Of a stretch of DNA of 44,726 nucleotides, positions 16,638-24,488 are shown piece after piece. Under the pieces are notes generated by a model. It worked only from the letters and a program-made list of their open reading frames with translations, was not told where the DNA came from and made no database searches. Every line of letters starts with the position of its first letter. The stretch's first letter is position 1. This DNA is from Nitrospirota bacterium (GTDB taxonomy: Bacteria; Nitrospirota; Thermodesulfovibrionia; UBA6902), in assembly GCA_016222905.1 (NCBI GenBank), contig JACRPZ010000042.1, positions 1 through 44,726 of the forward strand, in the 5' to 3' direction. Made by a program: the position numbers and the translations under genes.

Positions 16638-18449
16638 TTAATTCGACTTATCCAGCTTAAGCCAATCTTTGATAAATGTGCTTACATCGTCAACCGATAC
16701 ATCGTCAGGCATATTTATTTTATTGCTTTGCAGATTTACGCCAAATAACACCCCAGGAACAAACGAAGGATCACAACAGTGATCTCCGGACCAGGCTTCA
16801 TAATTATCTTCTATAAGTGCCCCCTCAGGCGCTTCGCCAAGAACCGTCTGCTTTGAAGCCCTGTACCCAGCGGTGTATCCTACAATAAGGTCAGGGCTGT
16901 TGCTATGCCGGATATCATATATAGTCCTGCTTTTGTAGACTTTCTTAATAACCGGTTTGTTTTCATCTACCCAGCTTTCAAGTTTTTCTATTAAATCGTT
17001 ATATAACATTTCTGTTTCATTTGCTTCAACAATCCCTTTTCCTTCGCGCCCTTTTAAATTTAAATAAATGCTGTTAAATCCTATAGCATAAGCTCTTGTT
17101 TTAGTCCAATCTACATTATCAAATAAGGGGCCTCCGCCCTTATTCTTATCTTTCAATACCAGAAAACCATTTCTCGCCAGCCAGCTATTGAGATGCACAT
17201 ACCTGTTAAGAGATGTAAATCCGTGATCAGACAGTATAACAAGGGGGGTCTCGCCTATTCGCTCTATAACGCTTCCAACCATATTATCCATCCTGATATA
17301 CCAGCCTGCTATAGCATCTGAGGGTTCTTTTGCCCCTGCTCCATTAGAGGTTCCGTCCTTTTTCTTCCAGAACATATGCTGAACCCTGTCGAGGGTATCA
17401 AAAACACATGCAAGCATTCCGGTATCAAAACTGTCAAGCGCTGTGTTCAGCATGCGCTCTCTTTCTGTAAACACATCATCACACAATGCCAGGAAAATCT
17501 CTTCGGATATGAGCCCGTCCTTTAATCCATTAGTATCTTCAGGCATACCCAGAGTAAGGTATGGTCCAATTTTATCCCACAGGTCTGATCCATAGGACTT
17601 TGGTGAAGAAAGAGGAAGTGTCGTTTCCTTAGGGTAAATTTGCATAGGCAATATGAACAAGGAAGGAAAAGGCTCTGAATCAATGCAAACCATCCTGGTT
17701 ATAGCGCTTACTTTGCCCATGAGACCGATTGAAAACCTCAAAATAATATGCGGGCTCCAGCCCCCGCATTTCAAATCAAGTGTAATTTCGGGCAATTCGA
17801 CTTTTAAGCCGTCTGACGTTCTTTCCATTGTCAAGGGGACAGACGCCTCCTTCATCCCCTTCCAGCTCATATATCGAGGACCAAAGATCTCTGTCTTTAC
17901 CAATCCGTTATTCTGGGTTATATGAACAATCCGTCCATGCATCGTTTTTTCTGAGATTGCATCGTCAGCAGTATAAAAAGAATATCTGCCCAAAGTTCCT
18001 AAAAGGTCAGGCACTCCCATTCCTGAGAGCAGCCGGCTATTTGAAGGCAGTGACTCAGGAGCAGGGAAAGTAAGCGGCCACCGTAAAAGCGTTACAGGAA
18101 TCCCTTGTTTCATGGCTTCCTCAAAAACAGATGGTATTTGAATATGCGATGTATATTTTACCCCGCCCTTATGCTGCTGTATTCCAAACAAAGACAACTC
18201 TGGAATGTAGGTTTTCGGATCCCTATGTATAAAATCACAAATGCCGTGTGTGCCTGAATTACTTCCGGTAGCTATGTTTGTCCATGAAACAGGGCTTTGA
18301 GGAGGGTTGGATGTGGCAAGAAACCTGAAGTTGCCGGCATCGGCTATAGTGCCAAGCACGGGCATTTTTCCTTTTTTATGCAAAAAGCGGAATATCTCAG
18401 GGTCCATTCCGTCAATGCCTAAAACCATAAAACGGCTGGGCTTACTCAT
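16638..18449 (-). CDS. Alkaline phosphatase family protein (COG3379-like), no export signal
   Basis: This 603-residue AP-superfamily phosphohydrolase or phosphodiesterase is paralogous to the protein at 7410-9401. Asp13 in 'MVLGIDGMDP' and 'VILSDHGFTSLNRYVHLNSW' provide metal ligands. Ser52 in 'SNPPQSPVSWTNIATG' is the likely nucleophile. In contrast to its paralogue, the catalytic domain starts at residue 7 with no signal sequence, so it is predicted to be cytoplasmic or membrane-peripheral. The start overlaps the stop of the small YIDP gene by 8 nt and the carbamoyltransferase follows closely, so these belong to one operon. The substrate is unknown; a nucleotide-sugar or lipid-linked intermediate is plausible. 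Confidence 0.83.
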   Translation of the reverse strand: MSKPSRFMVLGIDGMDPEIFRFLHKKGKMPVLGTIADAGNFRFLATSNPPQSPVSWTNIATGSNSGTHGICDFIHRDPKTYIPELSLFGIQQHKGGVKYTSHIQIPSVFEEAMKQGIPVTLLRWPLTFPAPESLPSNSRLLSGMGVPDLLGTLGRYSFYTADDAISEKTMHGRIVHITQNNGLVKTEIFGPRYMSWKGMKEASVPLTMERTSDGLKVELPEITLDLKCGGWSPHIILRFSIGLMGKVSAITRMVCIDSEPFPSLFILPMQIYPKETTLPLSSPKSYGSDLWDKIGPYLTLGMPEDTNGLKDGLISEEIFLALCDDVFTERERMLNTALDSFDTGMLACVFDTLDRVQHMFWKKKDGTSNGAGAKEPSDAIAGWYIRMDNMVGSVIERIGETPLVILSDHGFTSLNRYVHLNSWLARNGFLVLKDKNKGGGPLFDNVDWTKTRAYAIGFNSIYLNLKGREGKGIVEANETEMLYNDLIEKLESWVDENKPVIKKVYKSRTIYDIRHSNSPDLIVGYTAGYRASKQTVLGEAPEGALIEDNYEAWSGDHCCDPSFVPGVLFGVNLQSNKINMPDDVSVDDVSTFIKDWLKLDKSN

Positions 18450-18672
18450 TCCCTGTCGAACTGTCCCCGTTCTTTTTTTTGCTGAACAAACCCTTTACAA
18501 AATTAATTATCCGTTTCCAGAATACTACTATTACACCCAAAATACCGTAAACAAAAGGAGCCACTGTCTGGAAAAAGAACCCGCCTGTATTAGGGTCTAT
18601 GTAAGCATATGCATTTTGTGCAGATAAAACAATTAATGTTAAGAACAACGCTATTTTATTCTTAGAAGTCAA
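18442..18672 (-). CDS. Small exported YIDP membrane protein
   Basis: This 76-residue protein has an N-terminal signal-like segment (residues 5-23, 'IALFLTLIVLSAQNAYA') followed by 'YIDPNTGGFFFQTVAPFVYG', a second hydrophobic helix and a basic tail. I recall similar YIDPGTG proteins beside AP-superfamily phosphatases and carbamoyltransferases, with no assigned function. The start codon is TTG, well supported by AAAGGAGG eight bases upstream. It is the first gene of the leftward operon and overlaps the phosphatase start by 8 nt. Confidence 0.75.
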   Translation of the reverse strand: MTSKNKIALFLTLIVLSAQNAYAYIDPNTGGFFFQTVAPFVYGILGVIVVFWKRIINFVKGLFSKKKNGDSSTGNE

Positions 18673-18785
18673 GATAGATTCCTCCTTTGCTTTAACAAGA
18701 TATTTGTTAATTATGTCTTAATTTCCAACCATCTTATTATATCAACCTTATGGAACAAATGTATATGGTAGCAGTAATATTTAGT

Positions 18786-18813
18786 TTGATATTTTAGCGG
18801 CTAACGTTATATC
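18786..18813 (+). promoter_or_regulatory. Predicted sigma-70 promoter of dapB
   Basis: TTGATA (18786-18791) is followed after 16 bases by TATATC (18808-18813). Transcription would begin near 18820, after the ATG at 18816 but before the preferred dapB start at 18846. Confidence 0.45.
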
Positions 18814-18845
18814 CTATGAATCATAATTTCAAAAATGGAGGCAAT

Positions 18846-19649
18846 ATGCTTAATTTAATCGTATCAGGCGCAGCCGGCAGAATGGGAGGGCGAATCATTA
18901 CGCTTGCAAATGACAATAAAGAATTAAAGATTATCGGCGCATTGGAGCGCAGAGATCATCCAAAGATAGGCTCTGATGCCGGAGAAAACGCAGGCATCGG
19001 GAAGATTAATGTAGCGCTGGCAGGTAATATCAATGACATAAAAGCAAAAGCGGATGTCCTTATAGATTTTTCTGAGCCAGCGACTACTGTTGAACTTGCA
19101 AAGACCGCTTCTGATAAAGGAATAGCTATTGTTATAGGGACTACAGGTTTAAGCGCTGAAGCTGTTGAAACTATTAAATCATGCTCCCGTAAAATCCCCT
19201 GCGTAGTTGCGCCCAACATGAGCGTTGGCGTGAACCTCCTCTTAAAAGTCCTAAAAGATGTTGCGCGGGTCTTAGGTGATGACTATGATGTTGAAGTTAT
19301 TGAGGCGCATCACAGGCTTAAAAAAGATGCTCCTTCAGGAACAGCTCTTCGCATTGCCCATGTACTGGCAGATGCCCTCAACAGAAATCTCGAAGAGACC
19401 GCAGTCTACACAAGAAAAGGCATAATCGGCGAAAGGACGAAAAAGGAGATAGGGATGCAGACGATCCGCGCCGGTGATATAGTTGGAGAGCATACGGTTC
19501 TTTTCGGAGGCATCGGAGAAAGGATCGAGATAACGCATAAGGCTTCAAGCCGGGATACTTTTGCCGGCGGCGCTCTCAAAGCTGCCTTGTGGGTTCGTAA
19601 ACAGCCCCCTGGTTTTTACGATATGCAGGATGTGCTTGGATTAAAGTAG
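18846..19649 (+). CDS. dapB: 4-hydroxy-tetrahydrodipicolinate reductase
   Basis: DapB reduces 4-hydroxy-tetrahydrodipicolinate with NAD(P)H in the diaminopimelate/lysine pathway in the cytoplasm. The N terminus 'LIVSGAAGRMGGRI' is the nucleotide-binding glycine loop; 'VIGTTGLS' and 'VAPNMSVGVNLLLK' follow. 'VEVIEAHHRLKKDAPSGTAL' contains the signature with the catalytic His pair and Lys. The start at 18846 is chosen over an ATG 30 bases upstream because GGAGG sits four bases before it, the resulting 267 residues fit the family, and the predicted promoter would place the upstream ATG outside the transcript. It stands alone, divergent from the surface-modification operon and with no other lysine gene next to it. 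Confidence 0.95.
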   Translation: MLNLIVSGAAGRMGGRIITLANDNKELKIIGALERRDHPKIGSDAGENAGIGKINVALAGNINDIKAKADVLIDFSEPATTVELAKTASDKGIAIVIGTTGLSAEAVETIKSCSRKIPCVVAPNMSVGVNLLLKVLKDVARVLGDDYDVEVIEAHHRLKKDAPSGTALRIAHVLADALNRNLEETAVYTRKGIIGERTKKEIGMQTIRAGDIVGEHTVLFGGIGERIEITHKASSRDTFAGGALKAALWVRKQPPGFYDMQDVLGLK

Positions 19650-19703
19650 ATCAAAACTGCTTAAGAACAAGTTCTGCAAATGAGAATGGACGTAATTTTC
19701 AGA

Positions 19704-20759
19704 TTAGTTTTTTGACCGTATTGAGCAATTTGCATTATGAATCATTTCCAGCGACACCTTCCCATTAATTATCAAATCCACAATCATGGGGTCAAACTGA
19801 GTTCCTGAATTTTCCTTTAATTCATTAAAAACATTCACCATAGGGAGACTGTCTCTGTATGGTCTGGCATTCATCATTGCATCAACAGCATCTGCCGCCA
19901 TGACTATCCTTGCGCTTAGAGGGATCTGTTCCCCTTTAAGATTTTTATACCCCTTGCCGTCAAACCTTTCGTGATGATAAAGAATAACGGGCACCGCTTC
20001 TTCAAGAAAAGGAACAGACCGCACAATTTTGGCTCCTATCTCAGGGTGCTTTTTCATTCCTTCAAACTCCTCGGGTGTCAATTGTCCGTTCTTTTTAAGG
20101 ACACTCTCATCAATCCCTATCTTACCTATATCGTGAATAGCGGCCGCGTGCTCTATCTTCTCCCTGATGTTATATGACAACCCAAGGCTTTCTGCCAATA
20201 AAGATGCTAATCTTGCAACCCGGTTTGAATGGTTATATGTGTAATGGTCCTTGGCATCTATCGCAAGATTCAGCGCCTTAACAGTGCCTTCATAACAGGA
20301 CATTATATTATCATGCGCCATGGCTATCTGTTCTTCGAGCGCGTTAGTTTTGTTCAGAAGAGTAATAAATTCTGATTTAACTTTTTCCGAAGCATGCCTC
20401 TTTTGCATCCCCCTTTCAACAACGCTGAGCACATCATCTTTATCAAAAGGCTTCATTAAATAATCAAAGGCGCCGAAACGAATCGCATCCCTGGCAGTAT
20501 CAAGACTGGCATATGCGGTCAGGAGAATAACTTCGATATCAGGGTGATCTTTTTTGATCTCTTTCAAGGCCGTTATCCCGTCCATTACAGGCATCTTAAT
20601 ATCAAGAACTACAAGGTCAACGAGGTTATGTTTAAGAAAATCAAGTCCTTCCACCCCTCCCGAAACGGTATTGACTTCATACTTTTCCTTCAAAACCATT
20701 CTGAGCGACTCCCGAGGAGACATCTCATCATCAATCACGAGCACCTTGTCCTTATTCAT
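19704..20759 (-). CDS. Response regulator with receiver and HD-GYP domains
   Basis: This 351-residue regulator has a receiver domain at 1-120 (Asp10/Asp11, phosphoacceptor Asp53 in 'LVVLDIKMPVMDG', Lys103). A linker leads to an HD-GYP domain, predicted to hydrolyse cyclic di-GMP. The metal site is 'AAAIHDIGKIG' with His209-Asp210, then 'HHERFDGKGYKNLKGEQIP'. The third residue of the GYP motif is Lys here, not Pro, a mild departure; the other residues are in place. The start directly follows the stop of the second kinase, with GAGAGGG upstream. It is the output end of the kinase-kinase-regulator operon. Confidence 0.92.
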   Translation of the reverse strand: MNKDKVLVIDDEMSPRESLRMVLKEKYEVNTVSGGVEGLDFLKHNLVDLVVLDIKMPVMDGITALKEIKKDHPDIEVILLTAYASLDTARDAIRFGAFDYLMKPFDKDDVLSVVERGMQKRHASEKVKSEFITLLNKTNALEEQIAMAHDNIMSCYEGTVKALNLAIDAKDHYTYNHSNRVARLASLLAESLGLSYNIREKIEHAAAIHDIGKIGIDESVLKKNGQLTPEEFEGMKKHPEIGAKIVRSVPFLEEAVPVILYHHERFDGKGYKNLKGEQIPLSARIVMAADAVDAMMNARPYRDSLPMVNVFNELKENSGTQFDPMIVDLIINGKVSLEMIHNANCSIRSKN

Positions 20760-22763
20760 TTAATTTCCCTCTCTCAAATCATATATTGCGGCAGTCCTTC
20801 TTTCCATAAGAGGCAATCTTATAATAAAAAAGTTGCTGCCGTTCTCAGACTTTATATCAAGGCTCCCATTATGCGCTTCTATGATTTTGCGGCTGATCGG
20901 TAAATTTAATTCCACGGACAGATTGTCCAAATCCGTCAAAGGCCTCAGCAGACTTTCTTTTTCTTTATCAGTCAGCACATTGCCGTCATATTTTAATGAT
21001 ATTTCTACAGATACAGGACCAGACTTTGCGCTCACTGTAATCAATGTTCCGACAGGCGCTTTTTCAATAATGCTCAGGACAATATAATAAATAGCCTTTA
21101 TAATAAATTTCCTGTCTGCCTCAATAAAGAGAGAGCTGTCAATTTTGCTCTTTTCAAATTTATACCCGGAAGGAATATTTTTTAGAACATGCTCCGCGGC
21201 ATTATCAATAAGGCACCCTACATCCTCCTTATTAAAGTTATAATCCTGCGTAATTGAGAAAGTCACCAGCTTATCAATCAATCCATCAAGCTTCTTGATT
21301 GACTGGCTTACAGATGATGTATAAAAGTTGCGTAGCTCCTCATCATCGCCGTATTTCTCATTTATCAACTGCGTGTATATTTGAATTGCAGTCAGCGGAT
21401 TTCTCACCTCATGCGCAATCTTTGCCATCAGATCATTAACTGCTTCAAGTTTCTCAGCCCTCATCATCTGCTCCTGCAATTTTCTGGAATCAGAGAGATC
21501 TGTAAATACAATCCCTGCACCGATCGGGGACTGATGCTCGTCAAGCAGCCTGAAGCTATTTATGCCGACCGGAAGTTTTGAGGCTGTAATCTCGGCTTCA
21601 TACCGTTTATATGATCTGCCTGTTGCGATCGTCTCATGAAGTATCTTCCCAAAAGGTGATGGAAGCTTTCTCAAGTCACTACCTATAATACCGGCAGGGT
21701 CCATGTCAAGTATTTCTGATGCCTGCTGATTAAAAATGGTGATCTTGTCATCCTTATCAACTGCAATCATGCCGCTGCTCATACATGAAAGCATATTATT
21801 TGTAAAGTCTTGCTGCCGCCACATCTGATTATACAGGTCTACGCCTTTTACAGCCGCGGCAAGATAATTGCAAAGAAGATAGATTATCTCAATCTCTTCC
21901 TTGCAAAAAGGATCCTCGGTAATTTTATGATCTATATTGAATATGCCTATCAGTTTTCCATTGTGAATTATGGGAAATGCAAATGAGCACTGGAGAAGCT
22001 CCATCTCTCTGTAAATACTTACAGAAACAGCATCTGACGGGCCGGCAGGTTTCTGCATTATCCTTCCGTTCCTGGCAAGCCAGCCAACCAGAGCGCTCTC
22101 TTTCGTGAGTTTCAGGGTATCGGCAACATGAGGATCAAGTCCATAGTGAGTCTTGACATAGAAGATATCCATATCTCTCAGCATTATTGACATCTTATTT
22201 ACTCGTACAATCTCATTAACGGAATCCATAAAGTGGATAAAGAGCTCCCGCATATCAAAGCTTACAGTGAGCATCTTGGCAAAGTTGATAAGCACCCTCT
22301 CATGAAGATAACGTCCGGCAGAGAACGCTTCTGCATCGGGTTTACTGTAAACCGGCATATGTCCGGATAATGAATCATCTCCTGAACGTCTGAAGAGTTT
22401 TAATTCGCTCTTTAATCTCTGCATTTGAAGAGCGCGTTCAACTATGGGAGAAAGCTCTGCCGTAATATATTCCGCATCAACGCAGTCAAAGACACTTTTC
22501 GGCTGCCTCTCCCTATTAAGCCTCTCAGGCTTCTTTGATGAGATAAGCACTGCCGAGTCATCATCCAGTTTAAGAAGAAAATCCTCAAGAGATGAGAGAC
22601 TGTGAGATACAGTATCAACAAGAAAAAGACTATCCGGCATTTTGCTCTGTAATTCCTCGAGTTCTTCCTGCGTTCTCAGCGGATACACAATATACTTCTT
22701 AAGCAAATCCCGTACGGAATTAATTATTTTTTCATCACTGCTCAAGAGCGCTATGATGTCCAT
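20760..22763 (-). CDS. GAF-PAS histidine kinase with eroded ATP-binding domain
   Basis: In this 667-residue protein, residues 1-115 look like a receiver-type fold without the phosphoacceptor pattern. A GAF domain (about 155-305) and a PAS domain (about 320-430) follow. The HisKA helix keeps the H-box 'MAKIAHEVRNPLTAIQ' with His451. The ATPase domain that follows has lost its key motifs: no N-box Asn in 'KAIYYIVLSIIEKAP', 'LKYDGNVLTD' where DxGxG is expected, and no GxGLG. It may therefore be a phosphatase, a scaffold or a substrate of the intact kinase encoded just upstream. Stop and start codons of its neighbours abut directly, implying translational coupling. Confidence 0.85.
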   Translation of the reverse strand: MDIIALLSSDEKIINSVRDLLKKYIVYPLRTQEELEELQSKMPDSLFLVDTVSHSLSSLEDFLLKLDDDSAVLISSKKPERLNRERQPKSVFDCVDAEYITAELSPIVERALQMQRLKSELKLFRRSGDDSLSGHMPVYSKPDAEAFSAGRYLHERVLINFAKMLTVSFDMRELFIHFMDSVNEIVRVNKMSIMLRDMDIFYVKTHYGLDPHVADTLKLTKESALVGWLARNGRIMQKPAGPSDAVSVSIYREMELLQCSFAFPIIHNGKLIGIFNIDHKITEDPFCKEEIEIIYLLCNYLAAAVKGVDLYNQMWRQQDFTNNMLSCMSSGMIAVDKDDKITIFNQQASEILDMDPAGIIGSDLRKLPSPFGKILHETIATGRSYKRYEAEITASKLPVGINSFRLLDEHQSPIGAGIVFTDLSDSRKLQEQMMRAEKLEAVNDLMAKIAHEVRNPLTAIQIYTQLINEKYGDDEELRNFYTSSVSQSIKKLDGLIDKLVTFSITQDYNFNKEDVGCLIDNAAEHVLKNIPSGYKFEKSKIDSSLFIEADRKFIIKAIYYIVLSIIEKAPVGTLITVSAKSGPVSVEISLKYDGNVLTDKEKESLLRPLTDLDNLSVELNLPISRKIIEAHNGSLDIKSENGSNFFIIRLPLMERRTAAIYDLREGN

Positions 22764-24038
22764 TTATATCACCATGCTGCCTTCTTCCGCATACCGATTG
22801 CTGTTTAGTAAGGGCAAAGAAACTGTGAAGATAGTTCCCTGCGATAATCTGCTTTCAACTTTTATCCTGCCGCCGTGATCTTCTATTATCCTTTTGCTTA
22901 TGGCAAGCCCCAGCCCCACGCCCAAAGGCTTTGTTGTATAGAACGGATCAAATATTCGGGCAACCTCTTCATGAGACATGCCTCTGCCGTTATCCCTGAT
23001 TGTAATATTCACATTCCGGCCGTTCGGATTGATGTCAACTATCAAAAGACCGCCGTTTCCCATAGCCTGGCATCCATTATTTATAATATTGCTGAAGGCC
23101 TGTGTCAGCATATTTACACTGCCTGTCATTTTAATGGCATCGTCTCTGTACTTCTTCTCAATAAGTAAGCTTTGCTTCTCAAGAGCATGTTTGTATTGTA
23201 AGTTGTCAATAGTCTCATCTATAACAGCGGTCAGGTCATAATTATCTGTACCGGAAAATATCTCCTTGGCAGAAAAATCAAGGAGGTCATTAATAAGACC
23301 TTCTATCTTTTTGACATCATCCCGGACTATCCTGGAAAAAGTATTTCTAAAATCAGCGTCATCATATCTTTCAGGCATCAACTGCGCGCAGGTTTTTAAG
23401 GAAGTGAGAGGATTTCTGATTTGATGAGCAAATGTCGCGGACATCATACCTATAGCAGCAAGTTTCTCAGAGATAATATTCTCCTGATAAAGTCTGGCAT
23501 GCTTTATGGCAATAGCTGTCTGATCAGCAACAGTATTCAGTAGACTGATATCCTCGCTGTCAAACATATCACCGGACATTTTGCCGCCAAGTATGATTAA
23601 AAGTGTCAGCTTATCATCAACATAGACCGGCACTAATGCCTCGCCATGAAAAATTTCAAGGAAACCGTCTATTTCTTTGAGCAGCTCTGAGCCGTCTTTA
23701 TGCTGCCCTTTAATGACAACTTCATGAAGGGTCTTTAAAAGCTTGATTGCTCCGGAGTTCTCATCTACAGTTTCGTGCCTTTTAGATTGATGATCTGAAG
23801 TCTCTGCTTTTTCCAGTGCATCCTTGCTCTTACCGTGTGAATTGCGATAAGCCTCTCCGAAATTACCGCCCGGCAGCAGAAAAAAAATATAAATGTCTCT
23901 CAAGGCAAGTGTTGATAACAAGGTATCACCGATAAAGCTGTATATACTATCCAGGCTGAATTTTGAAGTCAGTTCACGACTGATATTCCGTATTACAGCG
24001 TAGTAGTCGTAGGTCTTTTGATGTCCGCGTTTTTTCAT
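22764..24038 (-). CDS. GAF-domain histidine kinase, intact
   Basis: This 424-residue kinase is predicted to be cytoplasmic, with no membrane segment. A GAF-like sensor domain covers about 20-185. HisKA carries the phosphoacceptor His205 in 'MMSATFAHQIRNPLTSLK'. The ATPase domain is complete: N-box 'QAFSNIINNGCQAM', G1 'IRDNGRGMSHEEV', F-box 'IFDPFYTTKPLG' and G2 'GVGLGLAISKRI'. It starts inside the stop codon of a small upstream ORF (ATGA, 24035-24038) and has no Shine-Dalgarno of its own, so its translation probably depends on that ORF. It likely phosphorylates the HD-GYP regulator two genes downstream. Confidence 0.9.
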   Translation of the reverse strand: MKKRGHQKTYDYYAVIRNISRELTSKFSLDSIYSFIGDTLLSTLALRDIYIFFLLPGGNFGEAYRNSHGKSKDALEKAETSDHQSKRHETVDENSGAIKLLKTLHEVVIKGQHKDGSELLKEIDGFLEIFHGEALVPVYVDDKLTLLIILGGKMSGDMFDSEDISLLNTVADQTAIAIKHARLYQENIISEKLAAIGMMSATFAHQIRNPLTSLKTCAQLMPERYDDADFRNTFSRIVRDDVKKIEGLINDLLDFSAKEIFSGTDNYDLTAVIDETIDNLQYKHALEKQSLLIEKKYRDDAIKMTGSVNMLTQAFSNIINNGCQAMGNGGLLIVDINPNGRNVNITIRDNGRGMSHEEVARIFDPFYTTKPLGVGLGLAISKRIIEDHGGRIKVESRLSQGTIFTVSLPLLNSNRYAEEGSMVI

Positions 24039-24214
24039 ATATCGTTGGTTTCAGAGCTTATGAAACGACAGCGCATTGGAAGACGAAAAGCCTTGTGGAA
24101 ATGAAGAGGAGGGATTGAGTCACAGTAGGGAACAGACGTAATGCAAGCACTCTTCAGCGCTTGAAGAGAGATCGCTTCTTTTGCCTTATTAAGGACATAA
24201 TCCTTAACAATCAA
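24035..24214 (-). CDS. 59-residue small ORF coupled to the histidine kinase
   Basis: This unrecognised small gene starts with TTG at 24214, with AGGAG eight bases before it and a predicted promoter at 24277-24305. It reads 59 codons without a stop and ends with TGA overlapping the kinase ATG (ATGA). The product begins 'MIVKDYVLNKAKEAISLQAL', then has three Cys, several His and Pro, and a basic 'RLPMRCRF' stretch. It has no hydrophobic segment or signal peptide. It may be a leader peptide that couples translation or a small accessory protein of the two-component system. A perfect 7-bp inverted repeat (TTAAGGA/TCCTTAA, 24189-24207) lies over its first codons. Confidence 0.6.
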   Translation of the reverse strand: MIVKDYVLNKAKEAISLQALKSACITSVPYCDSIPPLHFHKAFRLPMRCRFISSETNDI

Positions 24215-24276
24215 TATACTTTCTCCTTATTTTTATTACCCCCTGCTGCCAAAATAAAAATCACTTATTTGTTTAA

Positions 24277-24305
24277 ATTATCCAATAAATATCAAAAAAA
24301 ATCAA
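24277..24305 (-). promoter_or_regulatory. Predicted sigma-70 promoter of the signalling operon
   Basis: On the minus strand TTGATT (24305-24300), a 17-base spacer and GATAAT (24282-24277) match a housekeeping promoter. Transcription would start near 24270, leaving a leader of about 55 nt before the TTG start at 24214. Confidence 0.45.
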
Positions 24306-24363
24306 GTATTATGAGACGTTGGCGTTTTTCCTTTAAGTAAGATATTTGCTTTATTACGCAACT

Positions 24364-24410
24364 TTTCAGGAATTAAGAGTTTCCGTAAACCGGCGGCCTT
24401 CTTCCTGAAA
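24364..24410. other. 9-bp inverted repeat near the radical SAM promoter
   Basis: TTTCAGGAA (24364-24372) and TTCCTGAAA (24402-24410) are perfect inverted copies 29 bp apart, just upstream of the predicted -35 box at 24413. A third partial copy, TTCCTGAA, overlaps the promoter spacer at 24418-24425. It could be an operator for the radical SAM gene; no regulator can be named. The rest of the 24215-24488 gap shows only AT-rich sequence and the two promoters. Confidence 0.4.
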
Positions 24411-24412
24411 TC

Positions 24413-24442
24413 TTGACTTCCTGAATTTATGTTGCTTATCAT
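24413..24442 (+). promoter_or_regulatory. Predicted sigma-70 promoter of the radical SAM gene
   Basis: TTGACT (24413-24418), an 18-base spacer and TATCAT (24437-24442) each differ from consensus at one position. Transcription would begin near 24449, about 40 bases before the gene. Confidence 0.5.
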
Positions 24443-24488
24443 TAATTAAACCTTACTCTGATCATGACTTCACGGGAAGATAATTTTA

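Noticed and set aside
24215-24488. Possible cobalamin or cyclic di-GMP riboswitch upstream of the radical SAM or kinase genes
   Set aside because: I looked for a B12 box and for GEMM-type conserved blocks on both strands and found none.
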